In this document: positions 38,701 through 49,017 of the stretch, in pieces
Layout: every line of letters begins with the position of its first letter
How positions within the stretch are numbered: position 1 is the stretch's first letter
Origin: Limnoperna fortunei
Taxonomy: Eukaryota > Mollusca > Bivalvia > Mytilida > Modiolidae
DNA: 64,000 bases
Assembly (NCBI GenBank): GCA_944474755.1
Contig: OX104117.1
Span: 64,657,522-64,721,521 of the forward strand
Direction of reading: 5' to 3'
The notes under the pieces: model-generated
The model's input: only the letters and a program-made list of their open reading frames with translations
What the model was told of the DNA's origin: nothing
Database searches by the model: none
Program-made: the position numbers and the translations under genes

Positions 38701-40665
38701 TAAGTCATTTACTTGTTCCCCTTTTTTACTATGTCGCTAAGTTGTAAGCTACACGCAGCGACATATAAAAAGGGGGGAGCAAGTGAAAGATTTTATTCAA
38801 TTAGATTTAAACCATTTGTGGACAAATTTTGTCTTATTGTCCTATCGTTGTTTTTGCGTATTTGACTTATTAACAACGCTTTGGCCACGTGTTTCTATAA
38901 TGATTTGTGATTCTTTTTTGTCATTAGATATATGCAGAATCCAAATCTTTAAATACTGTGAATAGTCGATACGTTTTTCTTCTGTAGCAAGTACCAGTGA
39001 ATATCGGTTCGACGTCACATTAATATCTTTCTAATTATGTAGAACACACTTTTGATCACGATTTTTGTACAGCTGTAAATAATGGCTCCCTTTGCTAATC
39101 CTTTAATTGCACATTAATTACTACCGCTTATACGTGGGGAGTTTTTATTTTCGGGGGTAACATGGTTTGAAGATAACACATTTTATGATCTATTATTTTA
39201 TTTTTGTAATTCCCGTAAAACTTTTATTAGATTTATATTTATGTTGATGGTAACGATCCTATTAATACACATTTAGCTGAAATTGATTATCTTTCGAGGA
39301 ATGTAGATTTTTGCTGTTGGTTCTGCATCTACACTAATTACTTATTTATGGCTAAAGTGATGTGTTTGTTTCTACACTCGTCGATCATAATTCATCAGTG
39401 ATAAGAAAGTTTTAATGATAATCGTTTTGCGCTGCTCTCAAGTTTTCGCACGGTAATGGCATTTTACGGCAGATAAATAAATGTATATTCAATATGTTCT
39501 CTCGGACATGAAACAAATGAAAGCAGTAAAATGTCGTTCTCGTTCAATTCGTAGATTGATTAACTGATAATATATGCATACACACACCGAAAAAAATCGG
39601 CTAATGCTTTGTCAATTTCTACATGAAAAGTAAACATACAATCTGCTTTGTTGACATAATTTTATATACCACGCTTTCAATCAATCATAAAACGATAGAT
39701 GTAATGTTGTACGCTTTAATATTTTATTGCAATGTGTTATAATGAAATTTAGTTCATTTTTCACATTTAGCTTGAATGATCAATTAAGTATACAACAGAT
39801 GTGATTATGAATTTATTTCTGTACAGCGCACCACAGCTGCTAGAACATTTAATACTAGTATTTCAGAAGGCTATCCGTGGTAGGAAAAACACTCCAGTGT
39901 TTACCTTATGTTGTGTATGGAAGAAAGTCTAATTTTCCCTTATTTAAGACCTTCCCAAGTCAGGGGTTATGATTTCAAGTGATGATGGAGCGAACGTGGA
40001 ATCAGACTTGGGAGAATGCTTATAAGAAATCACTACAAAACTAAAAAGTAGAACTGGATCTACTACTATTTTAAAAGCAGAAAATTAACATAAAACCCGT
40101 TTTGTTTGTCATCTATATAAAAGGAGCAGTTAAACCCGTTTTCGTTTCCACGTTATACAGTGGTTCTTATTTTTTCTTAGAAAGAATTGAAGCGGATTCA
40201 AGTATAGGCGTGAAAAAGAAAAAACAAAATAGTAGAAGTAGTAACAGCGAGAGAGGATCAATGGTGAATGACGCCCATCACCATCCTCCTGGATCTGCCC
40301 TTTTAATTAGTCTCCATATGTGTCATATAAGGACGACAGCTAGCTACCTTGGGTATTTTTAGATGACCTTCAATAACTTGTTTGTGTTTCGCACTTTTTA
40401 GCACATATTATTTTGCATCATGCAAGTGTTGAATTTTATTAATTATTTTTTCTTACAGAAGTTTAGAGAATACAAGCTTAGTGGTGTGGCGCTGCATTCT
40501 CTGACAAGGGACCTGTTGATCAGAGGACTAGGCATGAAGGTGGGACCAGCTATAGTTTTAATGGATGCCATCAATAAGGAATTCAAGAGCAGCATCAGAC
40601 GATCTCAGTCGTGCAACCATTGTCGTTCGCACCCTCTCAGGGATGAACATCAGATTTATGTTTAA
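26326..40665 (+). CDS. SAND-SAM nuclear regulator, six coding exons (SAMD11-like)
   Basis: Assembled by eye from six exons: 26326-26733, 33173-33822, 34499-34740, 35374-36361, 36769-37471 and 40459-40665. Intron phases are 0, 2, 1, 2 and 0, and the sum of 3198 bp is a whole number of codons. Residues about 50-132 form a SAND DNA-binding domain with KDWK at 107-110. Basic tracts at 24-28, 151-165 and 536-545 look like nuclear localisation signals. PLDLS at 896-900 matches the CtBP corepressor-binding motif. Residues about 974-1040 form a SAM domain ending in the GMKVGPA signature shared by SAMD7/SAMD11, polyhomeotic and L3MBTL proteins. Most of the middle is low-complexity and probably disordered. 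From family knowledge, such SAM domains polymerise and act in Polycomb-type repression; the exact orthology and role here are inferred. Introns are 6439, 676, 633, 407 and 2987 bp. An upstream non-coding exon, or a further small phase-0 exon in intron 1, cannot be excluded. Confidence 0.82.
26734..33172 (+). other. Intron 1 of the SAND-SAM gene
   Basis: 6439-bp phase-0 intron separating the SAND exon from the rest. It is AT-rich and mostly unique, with no array, SINE or convincing exon seen; its open frames are short and lack paired splice sites. In regulatory genes a long first intron often holds enhancers, but no element can be named from this sequence. Confidence 0.6.
33173..33822 (+). CDS. 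Exon 2: basic tract then acidic linker
   Basis: Acceptor TTATCTTTCAG ends at 33172; donor AG|GTACGG follows 33822. Encodes residues 137-352 plus two bases of codon 353. A lysine/arginine-rich stretch at residues 151-165 (KIKRKGKGGRRRKTK) sits just after the SAND domain and may be a nuclear localisation or DNA-backbone contact region. The rest is rich in Asp, Glu, Asn, Ser and Thr with no recognisable fold. The frame is open from the acceptor, well upstream of any ATG, as expected for an internal exon. Confidence 0.8.
34499..34740 (+). CDS. Exon 3: low-complexity linker
   Basis: Acceptor TTTTAACAG ends at 34498; donor CAG|GTACTT follows 34740. One leading base completes the arginine codon started in exon 2 (AG+A), and the exon ends one base into the next codon. 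Encodes about 80 residues, mostly Ser/Thr/Glu/Asp with no known domain. Without splicing the frame stops seven bases into the intron, which supports the donor choice. Confidence 0.75.
34870..35085 (+). mobile_element. Degenerate SINE in intron 3 of the SAND-SAM gene
   Basis: Carries GACAAGGATTGCCAGTTTTC, CCGAAGGTCGGGG, ATTAAAAACTGGATTCCATG and a final CAAACAAACAA, matching the body and tail of the 20183-20445 copy. The tRNA head is lost or unrecognisable. It lies wholly within the intron. Confidence 0.75.
35374..36361 (+). CDS. Exon 4: long disordered region with a basic motif and a Val/Lys amphipathic segment
   Basis: Acceptor ATCTTTTGCAG ends at 35373. Encodes residues 434-762 plus two bases. 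KRNKRKRPPK (536-545) is a strong nuclear localisation candidate. Residues about 555-590 alternate Val/Leu/Ile with Lys/Asp in a pattern that could form a helix or short coiled coil. The remainder is Asn/Lys/Ser-rich. The chosen donor, TG|GTTTGT, has T at +3 but G at +5 and -1. A second phase-compatible donor, AT|GTAATA, lies after 36379 and would add six residues. The upstream extension of this open frame (35301-35373) lies before the acceptor and is treated as intron. Confidence 0.78.
36769..37471 (+). CDS. Exon 5: PLDLS motif and first half of the SAM domain
   Basis: Acceptor GGGTTTTTTCAG ends at 36768; donor GAT|GTAAGT follows 37471. The first base completes a Trp codon begun in exon 4. 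A Pro/Met/Tyr/Ser-rich stretch is followed by PLDLS at 896-900, the PxDLS pattern recognised by CtBP corepressors, and then by IKRTK. The last 26 residues start the SAM domain with NWSTERVCHFINMLDGC, matching the W..E.VC.F...L.GC start of SAMD7/SAMD11 and L3MBTL/PHC-type SAM domains. Confidence 0.83.
37760..38650. repeat. 42-bp minisatellite in the last intron
   Basis: About 20 tandem copies of a 42-bp unit containing GACAACATGTCGCAGTCG and TTGGTTAGCA, lying between SAM exons 5 and 6. Because 42 is 14 codons, both strands show spurious long open frames (14-residue repeats such as LLTNDCDMLSPRIS on the - strand). Copies vary at single bases and a few are shortened. Confidence 0.9.
38706..38812. 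mobile_element. Small foldback element related to the 5.9-kb element's terminal repeats
   Basis: Imperfect hairpin: arm 38711-38738 pairs with 38757-38784 around an 18-bp loop. The right arm carries GGGGGGAGCAAGTGAAAG, as in the right terminal repeat near 63595-63611, and the left arm is a diverged copy of the left terminal repeat. It lies at the end of the 42-bp array inside intron 5. No target-site duplication was found, so its limits are approximate. Confidence 0.6.
40459..40665 (+). CDS. Exon 6: second half of the SAM domain and C-terminus
   Basis: Acceptor TTTTTTCTTACAG ends at 40458. The exon continues the SAM domain with KFREYKLSGVALHSLT and LGMKVGPA, so the two halves join cleanly across a 3-kb intron in phase 0. 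A short tail of about 22 residues contains a CxxC pair (SCNHCRS) and ends at TAA 40663-40665. SAM in the last position matches the usual layout of this group. Confidence 0.85.
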   Translation, partial: KFREYKLSGVALHSLTRDLLIRGLGMKVGPAIVLMDAINKEFKSSIRRSQSCNHCRSHPLRDEHQIYV

Positions 40666-40731
40666 ATTTGTAAAAAAAAATATAACTAAAGAGTGACAAT
40701 ATGATTCTGATGCATATTTTAAAATTACATA

Positions 40732-40737
40732 AATAAA
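40732..40737 (+). promoter_or_regulatory. Polyadenylation signal AATAAA
   Basis: Canonical AATAAA 67 bp after the stop codon of the SAND-SAM gene, in an A/T-rich 3' region. This would give a short 3' UTR of under about 100 bp. Confidence 0.6.
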
Positions 40738-40899
40738 AATGTTCAAATATGTTTACAAAACTCTTTCATTTGTTTTAGTGCACGCATAGGGTAGGATATT
40801 TGGGATATATTGCGTCACCATGTAGAGTTGTAGGCCGCATTTTACTGCCGTAATAATCCTATGTTAGTTTTATTACTTATCGGATTAACCAAAAAGCGG

Positions 40900-41105
40900 G
40901 AGTATTCGTTCTAGTAAGATGCGCCTTCGAGCCTGACTTCGGCTAAGTTGTGCCCGACTCCAATCGAAATTGACACAAATAGACAGTTTTTTGTTGATAA
41001 TGCTTCAGGGTTCTAACCGGATACTACGGCTGCCCCCCTCCTCTAATACAAAATGAATATCATGATATAGCTGAAGTGGCGTCAAACACCATTCCAACAA
41101 ACAAA
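40900..41105 (+). mobile_element. Degenerate SINE copy
   Basis: GTGCCCGACTCCAAT, TATCATGATATAGCTGAAG and AAACACCATTCCAACAAACA match the family in order; the copy is strongly diverged. Confidence 0.65.
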
Positions 41106-41142
41106 TACTCAGCTCGTTAATGTAGGCCTTCTATTTCTACTT

Positions 41143-41280
41143 AAATGATTGCCAGTTTTCATATCGAAGGTCGGGTTTTTTCCGTTAACTCGTGCTTACT
41201 CCCCTAATTTAAACTGGAAGCCACGATATAACTGAAAAATGTTAGTTGTTAGTGGCGTTAAACAACATTCAAACAAACTA
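41143..41280 (+). mobile_element. Head-less SINE fragment
   Basis: ATTGCCAGTTTTCATATCGA, GGTCGGGTTTTT, AAACTGGAAGCCACGATATA and the CATTCAAACAAAC tail, just downstream of the previous fragment in the same orientation. Confidence 0.65.
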
Positions 41281-42147
41281 TTACTTACAGTATGAATCAG
41301 CTCGTTAATGTATGTCTTCTATTTCTACTGTGATAATACGCTTTAATTGTTATTTAGTCCGTGATTAATTGAATTGTGCTGGTTTTGTTTGTTTATCTCC
41401 TCTCCACATGTTTTTACACACCATAGTTGATGTGTAGATATGACCGATACATGTTTTGTTACTTGAAGTATAGTGTAGATCAAAAGGTACCGGGACAAAA
41501 TCAAAAGTACCAAATCCTAAGACAAAAATACAAAGCCAGTTTTAACAGAAAACACACGCACGCATCATGCAGCGAACACTCAAATAAATATCGGAAAAAC
41601 TATTACAAAAAGGCTGATACCGGATGTTTCGGAAGGGTTGGTGTAATCTGCTAGACTAGTGAAACCCCTCGTATTACACATGGTCAAAACTGGTGTTATA
41701 TCAAAAACGAGAGGAGAGACCGAATATCCGTCGACATTTTTGACCGATACCATATAACGACCAACCAAGTCATGATATCGACAGTAGCATTAGGTAGAGA
41801 CGACGTCATCTTTCTTGTCACAAACTCAAGCTTTACTGGCCTTTTCAGTGAAAAACAATTCACTGTCAAAACGTCAGCGTGGAAACAACAGGCTCATTTG
41901 ATAAACCATGATTCTAAACAGAAAGCGAAATTTATAATTGGAAAATTGAAGTAACGCCAATCGTATAGTTTAGCTTAACCAGTCCTCGTTGTCCATTTCA
42001 AGATAATATATCTAATTTGGAAGCATACTTTAAACTGTCTACTGTGTCTAGAATATCTAGGTCAGTGCGATCCAAAAGGTCTCCAAAACATGAAATGTTC
42101 CATTATATGACATCATTTAAACATCCAGCCGCCGCCATTAAACGTGA
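41281..42147. other. Unique DNA
   Basis: No gene supported. The short open frames are unspliced and unlike any family I recognise. Confidence 0.4.
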
Positions 42148-42350
42148 AACATTAAGCCCCCACCCTACAAAGTACACCATTTAAGTCCTCGCCCTACAGA
42201 GAACAACATTACGACCTACAATGAACAACATTCAGCCCTCGCCTACAAATTAAATCATTTAAAAGCCTTCGCCATACACAGTAAAACACTACCCCTCGCC
42301 ATATAACGTACAAGATTTATCCCTCGCCCTATAATATACGACATTAAACT
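42148..42350. repeat. Degenerate ~30-bp tandem repeat
   Basis: Six or seven loose copies of CATTTAAGCCCTCGCCCTAC followed by a short ACA-rich spacer. Similarity is low, so the period is approximate. Confidence 0.55.
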
Positions 42351-43139
42351 CTTACTTGCCCTGCAATAAGAAAAAGAAGACAATGGTTGCATCTTCTAAA
42401 TTAAGTCAACCCACATCACGTGAAACACATACACTAACACAAACGCACATACATGGAAGATTTTAATTAAAATTTATTTAATTTAAAGCACAGTAATAAA
42501 ACACAATAATATGAAAATAAAGTGAAGGAACTATACAAGCCTGCTTTGTATTTTAAAAGAGGAAACGCGGTTATGTTTGTGTACTCGTCGACACTACATT
42601 CTACGCATTTATTTTTTTATAAATAATTTTTCAAATAACAAATTTTAGATTTTGTTATATTTCTATGATACAAAAAAAAAAAACAAACTACGAGTAGCTT
42701 TCCGCACCAACAATGTCTTAGATAATCCAATTTCAGCGAAATGTAATACGCGATCTATTAAATGGTACACTGCGTTCAAGGAAACCTCAGTAAATCTAAC
42801 ATCAACATCATTTTATACTATAATACACCGTATCATTGAACACGATCGTTATGACAGACTTAATTAAAGTGCTCTCGATGCCTAAAGAAAGATAACTCTT
42901 TGTGTAACTCTTAGTGTATAACTCGACTAAATTCCCACGGCACATTAAATACAATACACGTCGTTGTTTATTCTAGTTATAATTTGATGTAAATTTCTAA
43001 TTGGTTTAATTTACTGATATTAGTTTTAGAATTATGTTTACAAAACTTGCATTGACCAATATTGGTGTTAGGTACATTCAATGAAGCAATCAGAGAAACA
43101 AAGAAGAGTATGCTATATATGACGCCAGAGTGCAATTTT
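42351..43139. other. Unique AT-rich DNA
   Basis: No gene or repeat is recognised. Confidence 0.4.
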
Positions 43140-44735
43140 ATATCTACCGATGTCCTCCAGATACACAAATCCAGATGATGTATGTTACTGATGTCCGATA
43201 CACAAATTCAGATGATGTATGTTCTCTACATACAAAAATACAGATGATTTGGGCTACTGATGTCTTCTACATATAAACATACAAATATGTGGGTTACTGA
43301 TGTCCTGCACATACAAACATACCGTTAATATGGGTTACCGATGTCCTACGCATACAAACATACAGATGATTTGAGTTACTGCTGTCTTCTACATATAAAC
43401 ATACAGATGATGTGGGCTACAGATGTCTTCTACATATAAACATACAAATATGTGGGTTACTGATGTCCTACACACACAATCATACAGATGATGTGGGTTA
43501 CTGATGCTCTCTACATACAAACATACAGATGATGTGGGTTACTGATGTCCTCTACATATAAACATACAGATGATGTGGGTTACTGATGTCCTCTACATAT
43601 AAACATACAGATGATGTGGGTTACTGATGTACTTTCAGATAAACATACAGATGATGTGGGTTACTGATGTCCTCTACATATAAACATACAGATGATGTGG
43701 GTTACTGATGTCCTACACATACAAACATACAGATGATGTGGGTTACTGATGTCCTACACATACAAACATACAGATGATGTGGGTTACTGATATCCTCTCC
43801 ATACAAACATACAGATGATGTGGGTTACTGATGTCCTACACATACAAACATACAGATGATGTGGGTTACTGATATCCTCTACATACAAACATACAGATGA
43901 TGTAGGTTACTGATGTCCTACACATACAAACATACAGATGGTGTGGGTTACTGATGACCTCTACATTCAAACATACTGATGATGTGGGTTACTGATGTCG
44001 TCTACATACAAACATACAGATGATGTGGGTTACAGATGTCCTCTACATACAAACATACAGATGATGTGGGTTACTGATGTCCTCTATATATAAAAATACA
44101 GATGATGTGGGTTACTGATGTCCTACACATACAAACATACCGTTAATGTGGGTTACTGATGTCCTACACATACAAACATACCGTTAATGTGGGTTACTGA
44201 TATCCTACACATACAAACATACAGATAATGTAGGTTACTGATGTCCTACACATACAAACATACCGTTAATGTGGGTTACTGATGTCCTACACATACAAAC
44301 ATACAGATAATGTAGGTTACTGATGTCCTACACATACAAACATACCGTTAATGTGGGTTACTGATGTCCTACACATACAAACATACAGATAATGTAGGTT
44401 ACTGATGTCCTCTAAATTTAAACATGCAGATGATGTAGGTTACTGATGTCCTTCACACATAATCATACAGATGATGTGGGTAACTGTTGTCCTACGCACA
44501 CAATCATACAGATGTGGGTTACTGATGTCCTTTCAGATAAACATACAGATGATGTGGGTTACTGATGTCCTCTACATATAAACATAGAGATGATGTGGGT
44601 TACTGATGTCCTACACACACAATCATACAGATGATATGAGTTACTGATGCCCTCTGCGTACAAACATACAGATGATGTGGGTTACTGATGTCCTCTACAT
44701 ATAAACATGCAGATGATGTGAGTTACTGATGTCCT
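43140..44735. repeat. 41-bp minisatellite
   Basis: About 38 copies of a 41-bp unit, GATGTCCTCTACATATAAAC then ATACAGATGATGTGGGTTACT. A variant with CATACCGTTAATG alternates with CAGATAATGTAGG between about 44130 and 44400, giving a two-unit higher-order pattern. Confidence 0.95.
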
Positions 44736-45385
44736 CTACATACACACACAAATGATGTGGGTCACTGATGTCCAATGCATATAAACACAAATTGTTTTAG
44801 TCACTGATGTCCACTCAATACAGACACAAATGATGGGGGTCACTGATGTCCACTTCATGCAAACACAAATGGTGTTGGTTACCGATGTCCACTGCATACA
44901 AACATAAAGGATGTGGGTCCACTGATGTCCACTGCATACAAACACAAATGGTGTTGGTCACTGATGTCCACTACATGCAAACACAAATGGTGTTGGTCAC
45001 CGATGTCCACTGCATACAAACATAAAGGATGTGGGTCACTGATGTCCACTACAAACAAACACAAATGGTGTGGGTCACTGATGTCCACTAAAAACAAACA
45101 CAAATGATGTGGGTCACTGATGTCCACTGCATACAAATATAAATGATGTGGGTCACTGATGTCCACTACATACAAACGCAAATGATTTTGGTCACTGATG
45201 TCCACTACATACAAACGCAAATGATTTTGGTCACTGATGTCCACTACATACAAACACAAATGGTGTGGGTCACTGATGTCCACTACAAACAAACACAAAT
45301 GATGTGGGTCACTGATGTCCACTACATACAAACGCAAATGATTTTGGTCACTGATGTCCACTACATACAAACAAACGCATGATTT
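44736..45385. repeat. 39-bp variant of the same minisatellite
   Basis: The array continues with the unit shortened to 39 bp (GATGTCCACTACATACAAAC then GCAAATGATTTTGGTCACT). Because 39 is 13 codons, open frames appear on both strands, including a 163-codon one at 44879-45370 (-) with 13-residue repeats. These are not genes. Confidence 0.93.
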
Positions 45386-46449
45386 GGGTTATTTAAAAAC
45401 ATGAGTTAGTTTCCGCTGAGAAGAGTGTCTGCACGTTTTTATTCTTCCTCACAAGTCAGGGATTCTGTGTCCACGAATGTTCAATATTAAACGAGGTATA
45501 TGAAACATAACAACAACAAAATACATATACATGTAGATTCTGATATGGACGTTTGCGTTGCGTCTTTAAGTACATATAATCGTACTATAAAACTGTAAGA
45601 AAAGGTAGGCAAATATTTTGGAATACCATTCAGAATTCAATCTTAATTTAAAATTGACATACGTTATAGATAGTTGTCCTTTCAACCGCAATCGCTCCAT
45701 GCTACACGGGAGAAGGCTCTCGACCTCCTCACAAATTGGCATGCCATGTAACTAAACTAAATGTCTTAATATTCTATTTCATATCCCCAAACACTTGTGA
45801 ATTTTATGCGTTAGTTTAATTTAAGGAGATTATTAATCTTTTATTGCAAAAATACACATAAAAGGGGCAAGGCAACAGTAACATACAAACACCTTAAAAC
45901 ATAATACAAAATTAGTAAACACGTGACATATTGTGTTAATTTATAAGAAAACATGTAATAAATGAAATTTGTAGTGACTCTAAGCATGAACTGACATAAC
46001 CAATTTCTAATATCTAACGATTGTTGTATAAGGTAACATAAGTCAGTCAAAACACATTTTGTTAAGCGGACACTTTATTTGTCAGCTGGCTGTTGTATGT
46101 TGAAAAATGTATCATTATTATTAGTTTTAATTAAACAGAAAAAGTTATGATTACCTGAACATCTATTACGGATTATCTACGGAAGCATTTCGATTCATGA
46201 AAAAGTTCTTCTACTTGCAAGACATTGTTCTATCGTGGTCAATTTAAGCCCCACCCAACTTAAATAGCAGTATAGTAAACAAAGAATTATAAACCATGTT
46301 GTGATAGAAACTGTAAAAAGAAACGAAATGAATTTCTCAAAATCATAAAAGAATATAGTGTAAATTCGGCTAAGGATGTTAATACAAGGCGTCAATAAAA
46401 AAATAATAATGAATGTTAACTATCAACAACACTAAACAAACTGCGGAAT
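45386..46449. other. Unique AT-rich DNA
   Basis: No gene or repeat is recognised. Confidence 0.4.
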
Positions 46450-46715
46450 TTTAATGATACTGATCCTAAGTTTTTGGAAATTGTTAAATCGATTTAATAG
46501 CCATAAAAAGATCATCACGATATTCAACTTGAAACTTTGTTCGAATATTTCAGAAATGTAACTAATGCATCTGTTGATCTTGATTTAAATTATGAAAATT
46601 TGACTTCTTTGCAGAAAATTGCCAACTTGGGAGAATCACAAGTGCGATTATCTCTCTGAAAAATCATGATACTGAGAATGGATGATATTCTTAACGAGCA
46701 TTTGCAACATATTTA
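46450..46715 (+). pseudogene. LINE fragment: linker between endonuclease and reverse transcriptase
   Basis: Broken frames give LETLFEYFRNV, LNYENL and then DDILNEHLQHI. This resembles the segment just before the reverse transcriptase in I/Nimb-type LINEs (L..LFEYF..., then D.ILNE.LKH). There are several stops and at least one frameshift. It lies on the same strand and 3.2 kb before the RT fragment at 49926. Confidence 0.5.
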
Positions 46716-46835
46716 ATTTTATTGCATATCAGAACTTTGTGGCGGACGCCCTATAGTGATCTTTCTGTCCGTCCGTCCGTCCGGCCTTTTGTTTTCCCTT
46801 TTTGTCTTCTGAGGTAGGCATTAATATTCGGAGAG

Positions 46836-46985
46836 GGCGGACAGAGTAGTGGGAGACAGGGAGAGAGGGGGAGGGAGAAAGGAGTAGAGTGGATGGAGAA
46901 AGGAGCTGAGGGGAGGGAGAAAGGAGCTTAGGGGAGGGAGAACGGAGAAAGGGGGAGGGAGAAAGGAAAAAATAAAAAAAGAGGG
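46836..46985. repeat. Purine-rich repeat tract
   Basis: About 150 bp almost free of pyrimidines on the + strand, made of ~22-24 bp units GGGAGGGAGAAAGGAGCT. A short (CCGT)n tract lies just upstream near 46769-46783. Such tracts can form triplex DNA. Confidence 0.8.
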
Positions 46986-48048
46986 AGGCAGTACTATTAC
47001 AAATATATTCTTTAATTCGTACATGAAAATCATTTAATAAGTGCCAATTCATTGATTTAATTGAAAAAGACTAAAATTATTTTTTATAAAACTCCAGTAA
47101 AGAGATAAATTGCATCCAAATGATAAGAATTTTTAATATGCTCATGGAGTAAGGTTTTTCCTAAAGCGTATCTGTCCCTTTTCTATATTGTGATCACTTA
47201 TTGACTAGGTGTCTGTCATCTGTTATCTGTCCGTTGTTAACTTTTTAACCAATCTTTTTCTCTGACACCACTTAGAGTACCTAGTTTTAGCTTTGTATCC
47301 ATGAGTTTGATCCATGTATGTAAAACAAATATTAATCAAAGCACAGTTTGCACTGGTAGTGGTTTATTGAATGTAGTACGTAATACCGGTAGATTTTAAA
47401 GCAAATGAAGTTTTGTTAATTCTTTTACATTGAAAATTGTAACAATTTCAATAAGACGTAGCGCACGTTATTGGGGCCTCTAAACGTAGCGTCATTTGAG
47501 CTTTTTGACGTTACGTTAAATATTACGTCGTGCACCTTAAAAGAGGGTTTTATATCTAGATTTGTTTGTCTATGTCCACAATAAATAACCATTTATTGCT
47601 CAAATTGTATTTAAATTCGCACACATACGTTTTGCGCATTAATAATTTGATTGGACAAAGGCTACAAATAACTCGTTTGGTCCAAGATTGTCAAATGACT
47701 TCTTTTTTTGGGGGGTTATTTCCCTTGAATGACAAATTTATATCCGTTTTCTCCTTTTAAATAAAAAAAACATAGCAGCAAAAGTAAGACTGTAAATAGC
47801 ACAAATAATCAGGCAATTTGTGTTACAGCAGAAAATAATCCCCTTTTCATTACATTTATGAGCACCATTTTTTCAGTTTAAATTCCCCTTTAAGTCGATC
47901 AGAACTTGAGAATTTTTATGTTGCTGTGGTAGTTAAGAAATAACTCAAAAGTCTTAGAATTGATTTGAGTTTTGTTTTGAGAAATCTAGACCTAATCATG
48001 AATTAATTTTTAACTAATCAAAATTTTACTCTAAATGTAAAACTATTG
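46986..48048. other. Unique AT-rich DNA
   Basis: No gene or repeat is recognised. Confidence 0.4.
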
Positions 48049-48294
48049 TTTGTTGGTTTGATGGTATTTAACGCCACGTTCAGCAAATTTTTCAGCTATA
48101 TCATGGCGTCCAGTTTTTATTGGGGGAGGAAGCCGGAGTACCCGGAGAAAACCCCCGACCTGCGGTAGGAAAACTGGCAATCCTTGTCAATTAAGATTGG
48201 AGTCGAGTACACCCTGCCTGCAGTGAGAATCGAACCCGCAACCTCGGTGTTGACAGACCACGTGATCAATAGTAGACGAACTACCTTGACGACT
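48049..48294 (-). mobile_element. SINE, reverse orientation, head slightly truncated
   Basis: Tail TATTTAACGCCACGTTCAGC, body GTCCAGTTTTTATTGGGGGA and CCGGAGTACCCGGAGAAAAC, reversed B box GAGAATCGAACCC. It stops within the A-box region after CTACCTTGACGAC. It is a close match to the 20183-20445 copy. Confidence 0.88.
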
Positions 48295-48511
48295 ATTAAA
48301 TGCTGCCTGTAAATTAAAGTGTAGAATAATGTTAATCTTACATGATAGTTAACGCAGTATTCTAAAAGTTTAAAAATACAAGATTGTCCTATTGTTAAAG
48401 AATTTCTAACGTGTTTCGTATTCAATCTACACCGAGACAGTTAACAAGAGACCATAAAAACAACGATTAATTGTAGTTATGAATACACTATATTATTTTC
48501 TGAACATTTAG

Positions 48512-48690
48512 GTCTGTGTGGACTACGTGTGTTGTTGTACTAGAAATGTAAGTGGATTATAAATCTATGTGGAAAATAAGTCTGTATGGACCATAGGTCT
48601 GTGTGGACTATGGGTTGTATGGACAAGACTCTGTGTGGATTACAAGTTTGAGTGGACTATGGGTCTATGTGGACAACAGGTCTGGCTGTA
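48512..48690. repeat. Degenerate ~20-bp tandem repeat
   Basis: Repeated GGTCTGTGTGGACTA-like units, roughly eight copies with irregular spacing. Confidence 0.6.
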
Positions 48691-48899
48691 TGATTGCTAG
48701 TAGGTTTCAGTGTCATGGTTTCATAAATCTACCAGTCACAGTTTATGATTCTAATATTTTTTTACCAAAGGACACGATACACCAATTAAATTCATTTGAT
48801 AATGTTTCATGAGTCATGCTTTGTTTGTAAAAGCCGTTTATATGCTTCATGTCCCAAATTTATATCAGTTTTTAGTCAAAATTTAGTGATCTTTTCTAT

Positions 48900-49017
48900 T
48901 GCTAGAGGGTTTTAAAGAGGGAGAAGTGTAAAGAGGGGAGGGAGAAAGGAGTAGAGGGGAGGGAGAAAGGAGCTAAGGGAAGGGAGAAAGGAGCTATGGG
49001 ATTGGAGAAAGGAGAAA
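48900..49017. repeat. Second purine-rich repeat tract
   Basis: Same GGGAGGGAGAAAGGAGCTA unit as at 46836-46985, about 2 kb away in the same orientation. Confidence 0.78.

Noticed and set aside
44879..45370. 163-codon open frame on the - strand with 13-residue repeats
   Set aside because: A product of the 39-bp array; open frames also appear on the + strand over the same bases.
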